A stretch of DNA of 33,300 bases, taken from Vicinamibacteria bacterium. GTDB taxonomy: Bacteria; Acidobacteriota; Vicinamibacteria; Fen-336. Below the pieces are notes generated by a model. The model worked only from the letters and a program-made list of their open reading frames with translations. It was not told the origin of the DNA and ran no database searches. The stretch covers positions 1-33,300 of the forward strand of contig DATMML010000105.1 of NCBI GenBank assembly GCA_035570235.1, given 5' to 3'. Below, in pieces: positions 31,689 to 33,300 of the stretch; positions within the stretch are counted from its first letter, which is position 1, and every line of letters starts with the position of its first letter. The position numbers and the translations under genes were made by a program.

Positions 31689-32462
31689 GTGGCGGCGTTG
31701 AAGATAGCCTCCTGGAACGTCAACTCGATCCGGGCCCGGGAGCCGCGGCTCGTCCGCTGGCTGGGGGCCGCTCAGCCGGACGTGGTGTGCTTGCAGGAGC
31801 TGAAGGTCGCGGAGGAGGCCTTCCCCTTCGCGGCGCTCCGGGAGGCCGGCTACCACGCGGCCGTCCTTGGCCAGCGGACCTACAACGGGGTGGCCGTGCT
31901 CTCCCGCGAGGAGCCCCGCGACGTCGAACGCGGACTGGGCGACGACGACGAGCAGGCCCGCTTGATCTCCGTCCGCGTAGGGGGCCTGCGCGTGGTTTGC
32001 GCCTACGCCCCCAACGGGGAGGAGGTGGGTTCGGAGAAGTGGGCCTACAAGCTCGAATGGCTCCGCCGCCTGCGCGAGTATCTGGACCGGCGCTGCCGCC
32101 GGGACGAGCTTCTCGTCCTGGGCGGGGACTTCAACGTGGCCCCTGAGGAGAGGGACGTGGTCGATCCCGCGGCCTGGGCGGGCTCCGTCCTTTTCCACTC
32201 GGAGGCGCGGGCCGCCCTCGAAGAGGTGCGGCGCTGGGGCCTGGCCGACACTCTGCGTCTCCATCATCCCGAGCCGGGGCTCTACTCGTGGTGGGACTAC
32301 CGGAGGCTGGCCTTCCCCAGGAATCAGGGTCTGCGCATCGACCTCATCCTGGCCAGCACGCCCCTCGCCGAGCGCTGCCGCGCCGCTTCCATCGACCGCG
32401 AGGAGCGCAAGGGCAAGCAGCCCTCGGACCACGCTCCCGTGATCGCGGAATTCTCGGGCTGA
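31689..32462 (+). CDS. xthA: Exodeoxyribonuclease III / AP endonuclease
   Basis: This 257-residue base-excision repair nuclease cuts abasic sites and trims 3' ends. Family motifs are in order: LKIASWNVNSIRAREPRL (Asn), DVVCLQELKV (metal-binding Glu), YNGVAVLSREEP, VVCAYAPNGEEVGSEKWAYKLEWL, LVLGGDFNVAPEERDV (catalytic Asp and Asn), YSWWDYRRLAFPRNQGLRIDLILAS and QPSDHAPVIAEF (catalytic His). A GTG at 31689 follows GGGGAG; a TTG at 31698 is also possible. It lies 146 bp after the receptor operon and is probably transcribed separately. It ends convergently with the DinB-fold gene 28 bp away. Confidence 0.96.
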   Translation: MAALKIASWNVNSIRAREPRLVRWLGAAQPDVVCLQELKVAEEAFPFAALREAGYHAAVLGQRTYNGVAVLSREEPRDVERGLGDDDEQARLISVRVGGLRVVCAYAPNGEEVGSEKWAYKLEWLRRLREYLDRRCRRDELLVLGGDFNVAPEERDVVDPAAWAGSVLFHSEARAALEEVRRWGLADTLRLHHPEPGLYSWWDYRRLAFPRNQGLRIDLILASTPLAERCRAASIDREERKGKQPSDHAPVIAEFSG

Positions 32463-32490
32463 GGCCCGTCCGCGGCTCCGATCCCGCCGC

Positions 32491-32970
32491 TCAGCGCGGG
32501 CCCAGGCGCTTCAGGAGCTGGATCTGGCCGGCGTGGTAGAGGTCGTGGGCGGCGATGCCCCGGATCATCCGCGCGCTGCCTCCTCCCCCCGCCGCGAGGT
32601 CGGCGCGGGAGAGGCGGGCCACCACCTCTCGGAGCTGCCGATGCTCCTCCACGAGGCGCGCCACGTCCCGTCTCCAGGCCGCGTCGTCCGGGGTGGAGGG
32701 GCGGGCGAACCAGTTGCTGCCCGGATAGGCGAAGGAGCCCCGCTTTTGGCCGGTGAGCCGGCGCCGCACCGCATACTTCCAATAGGCGGCGTGGACCACG
32801 ATCTCCCAGATGCTGTGCCGGGAGGGGCCGGCCCGCCAGGCCGCGCGCTTCGCGCTCAGGCCCCGCACCGAGCCCCGCAGGTTGGGGCCGTGCCAGGCCT
32901 TGCGTTCGAAGGCCTCGTCGAGGAGGGCCAGGTACGGCTCCAGGCCGGGGTTCGGGCGGGGCTGGGTCAC
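32491..32970 (-). CDS. DinB/YfiT-fold protein
   Basis: The 159-residue four-helix protein has IWEIVVHAAYWKYAVRRRL and IRGIAAHDLYHAGQIQLLKRL. These supply the three histidines (H in VVHAA, H in AAHDL and H in LYHAG) expected of the metal site in DinB-fold proteins. Family members are damage-inducible proteins or thiol-dependent transferases using mycothiol, bacillithiol or glutathione; the substrate here is unknown. It starts at GTG 32970 with AAGGAG six bases upstream. A promoter with TTGACA and TAGCTT spaced 17 nt lies in the shared region with the divergent ABATE regulator, overlapped by an operator-like repeat array. Confidence 0.9.
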   Translation of the reverse strand: MTQPRPNPGLEPYLALLDEAFERKAWHGPNLRGSVRGLSAKRAAWRAGPSRHSIWEIVVHAAYWKYAVRRRLTGQKRGSFAYPGSNWFARPSTPDDAAWRRDVARLVEEHRQLREVVARLSRADLAAGGGGSARMIRGIAAHDLYHAGQIQLLKRLGPR

Positions 32971-32980
32971 CTCGGGCTCC

Positions 32981-33039
32981 TTCTAACCGGTGTGATAAAG
33001 TTCACGGGTTAGAAGCTATGTGGATGTCTCTAACCTGTC
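32981..33039. promoter_or_regulatory. Three-copy 12-bp operator array (YTCTAACCNGTS)
   Basis: Copies are TTCTAACCGGTG (32981-32992, plus), TTCTAACCCGTG read on the minus strand (33014-33003) and CTCTAACCTGTC (33028-33039, plus). The first two form an inverted repeat. The second lies next to the predicted start of the dinB-like transcript and its -10, and the third overlaps the -35. This arrangement suits repression, probably by the divergently encoded regulator. Confidence 0.72.
32991..33006. promoter_or_regulatory. CRP/FNR-like site TGTGA-N6-TCACG
   Basis: TGTGATAAAGTTCACG matches the CRP consensus (TGTGA-N6-TCACA) at nine of ten defined positions. It lies between the two inverted copies of the 12-bp element, with its centre one base off theirs. 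It may bind a CRP-family regulator or be chance. Confidence 0.4.
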
Positions 33040-33041
33040 AA
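33013..33041 (-). promoter_or_regulatory. Promoter of the DinB-fold gene
   Basis: On the minus strand TTGACA (33041-33036), a perfect -35, is followed by exactly 17 nt and TAGCTT (33018-33013), a TANNNT -10. Transcription would start near 33006, giving a leader of about 35 nt before the GTG at 32970. Operator copies overlap both hexamers. Confidence 0.68.
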
Positions 33042-33066
33042 GAGCCTTTAAGGGGTTATACGAAGA

Positions 33067-33300
33067 ATGGCGCTCCGAGGGGGGGCGGGGAACGGCGAGC
33101 GGTTTGAGCTCACAGGGGGCCGGCCCTGCCTGGACCTGGTCAACACCCTGGAGGCCCGTCCAACCCCCCGCCCGCGGGAGCTCTTGCGGAGCTACCTCGA
33201 CCTGCTGGCCTGGGGCGAGCAGGCGGCTCTCCTCAGCCCCGGTCAGGCCCGGCGGCTGCGCGCCCGGGCTGGGCGGCGCGGGGGGGAGGCGGAGGCGGCC
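33067..33300 (+). CDS. ABATE-domain (CGNR zinc finger family) transcriptional regulator, 5' part
   Basis: Seventy-eight codons run to the window edge without a stop. The sequence FELTGGRPCLDLVNTLEARP followed by LLRSYLDLLAWGEQAALLSPGQARRLR matches the ABATE N-terminal domain, found in putative stress-induced regulators that carry a C-terminal CGNR zinc finger. The zinc finger itself would lie beyond the window. The ATG at 33067 has AGGGG 11 bases upstream. A weak CTGTCA (33035-33040) and TATACG (33057-33062) are candidate promoter hexamers. It is divergent from the DinB-fold gene, 96 bp apart. The shared 12-bp elements suggest it regulates itself and its neighbour. Confidence 0.85.
   Translation, partial: MALRGGAGNGERFELTGGRPCLDLVNTLEARPTPRPRELLRSYLDLLAWGEQAALLSPGQARRLRARAGRRGGEAEAA

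Noticed and set aside
1-33300. tRNA, rRNA, CRISPR or insertion-sequence features
   Set aside because: I saw no cloverleaf-like segment, regularly spaced repeats, transposase gene or terminal inverted repeats on reading both strands; short structured RNAs could still be missed by eye.

Overview
The window is a GC-rich, densely coding stretch of a Gram-negative bacterial chromosome. An outer-membrane TonB-dependent receptor, secreted proteases, a MacAB-type exporter, a Ku/LigD end-joining pair and a Rho with a long basic low-complexity N-terminus together suggest a soil or aquatic Acidobacteriota-like organism. This placement is an inference from gene content, not a proven assignment. I recognised no rRNA, tRNA, CRISPR array, prophage or insertion sequence.

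Layout. (1) 45-5589 is a DNA end-joining block: a 2H phosphoesterase (-), a DUF72 protein (+), a two-domain LigD (-) overlapping a YpdA-like flavoprotein (-), then Ku (+), divergent across a 306-bp gap. (2) 5721-9443 holds an ECF sigma factor with a small membrane protein (-), a DUF6249-like membrane protein (+), and a coupled trio of type 5 uracil-DNA glycosylase, secreted esterase and DUF2911 protein (+). (3) 9453-15873 is all minus strand: rho, a cytosolic esterase-fold protein, then a periplasmic adaptor, an ABC ATPase and two FtsX/MacB permeases. (4) 16454-24548 is rich in secreted proteins: a large S8 protease, a three-gene minus-strand cluster led by an M64 metallopeptidase, and a gamma-glutamyltransferase. 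(5) 24627-31542 is a signalling region: a hybrid histidine kinase (-), divergent from a tight TonB receptor - YfiR - CHASE8-type histidine kinase - single-domain response regulator operon (+). (6) 31689-33300 carries exonuclease III, a DinB-fold protein (-) and the 5' part of an ABATE/CGNR regulator (+). The last two share a 96-bp region with three copies of a 12-bp element.

Most notable points. The TonB receptor/YfiR/kinase/regulator operon looks like a YfiBNR-type trans-envelope relay in which the outer-membrane partner and the output domain have been exchanged. The divergent DinB/CGNR promoter region has a clear operator array. rho may be reached by translational coupling from a 10-codon leader ORF. 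Both transcription units of the end-joining block (ku and ypdA-ligD), and probably udgB, have a -10-like hexamer 6-7 nt before the start codon and no Shine-Dalgarno, which suggests leaderless mRNAs for DNA-repair genes.
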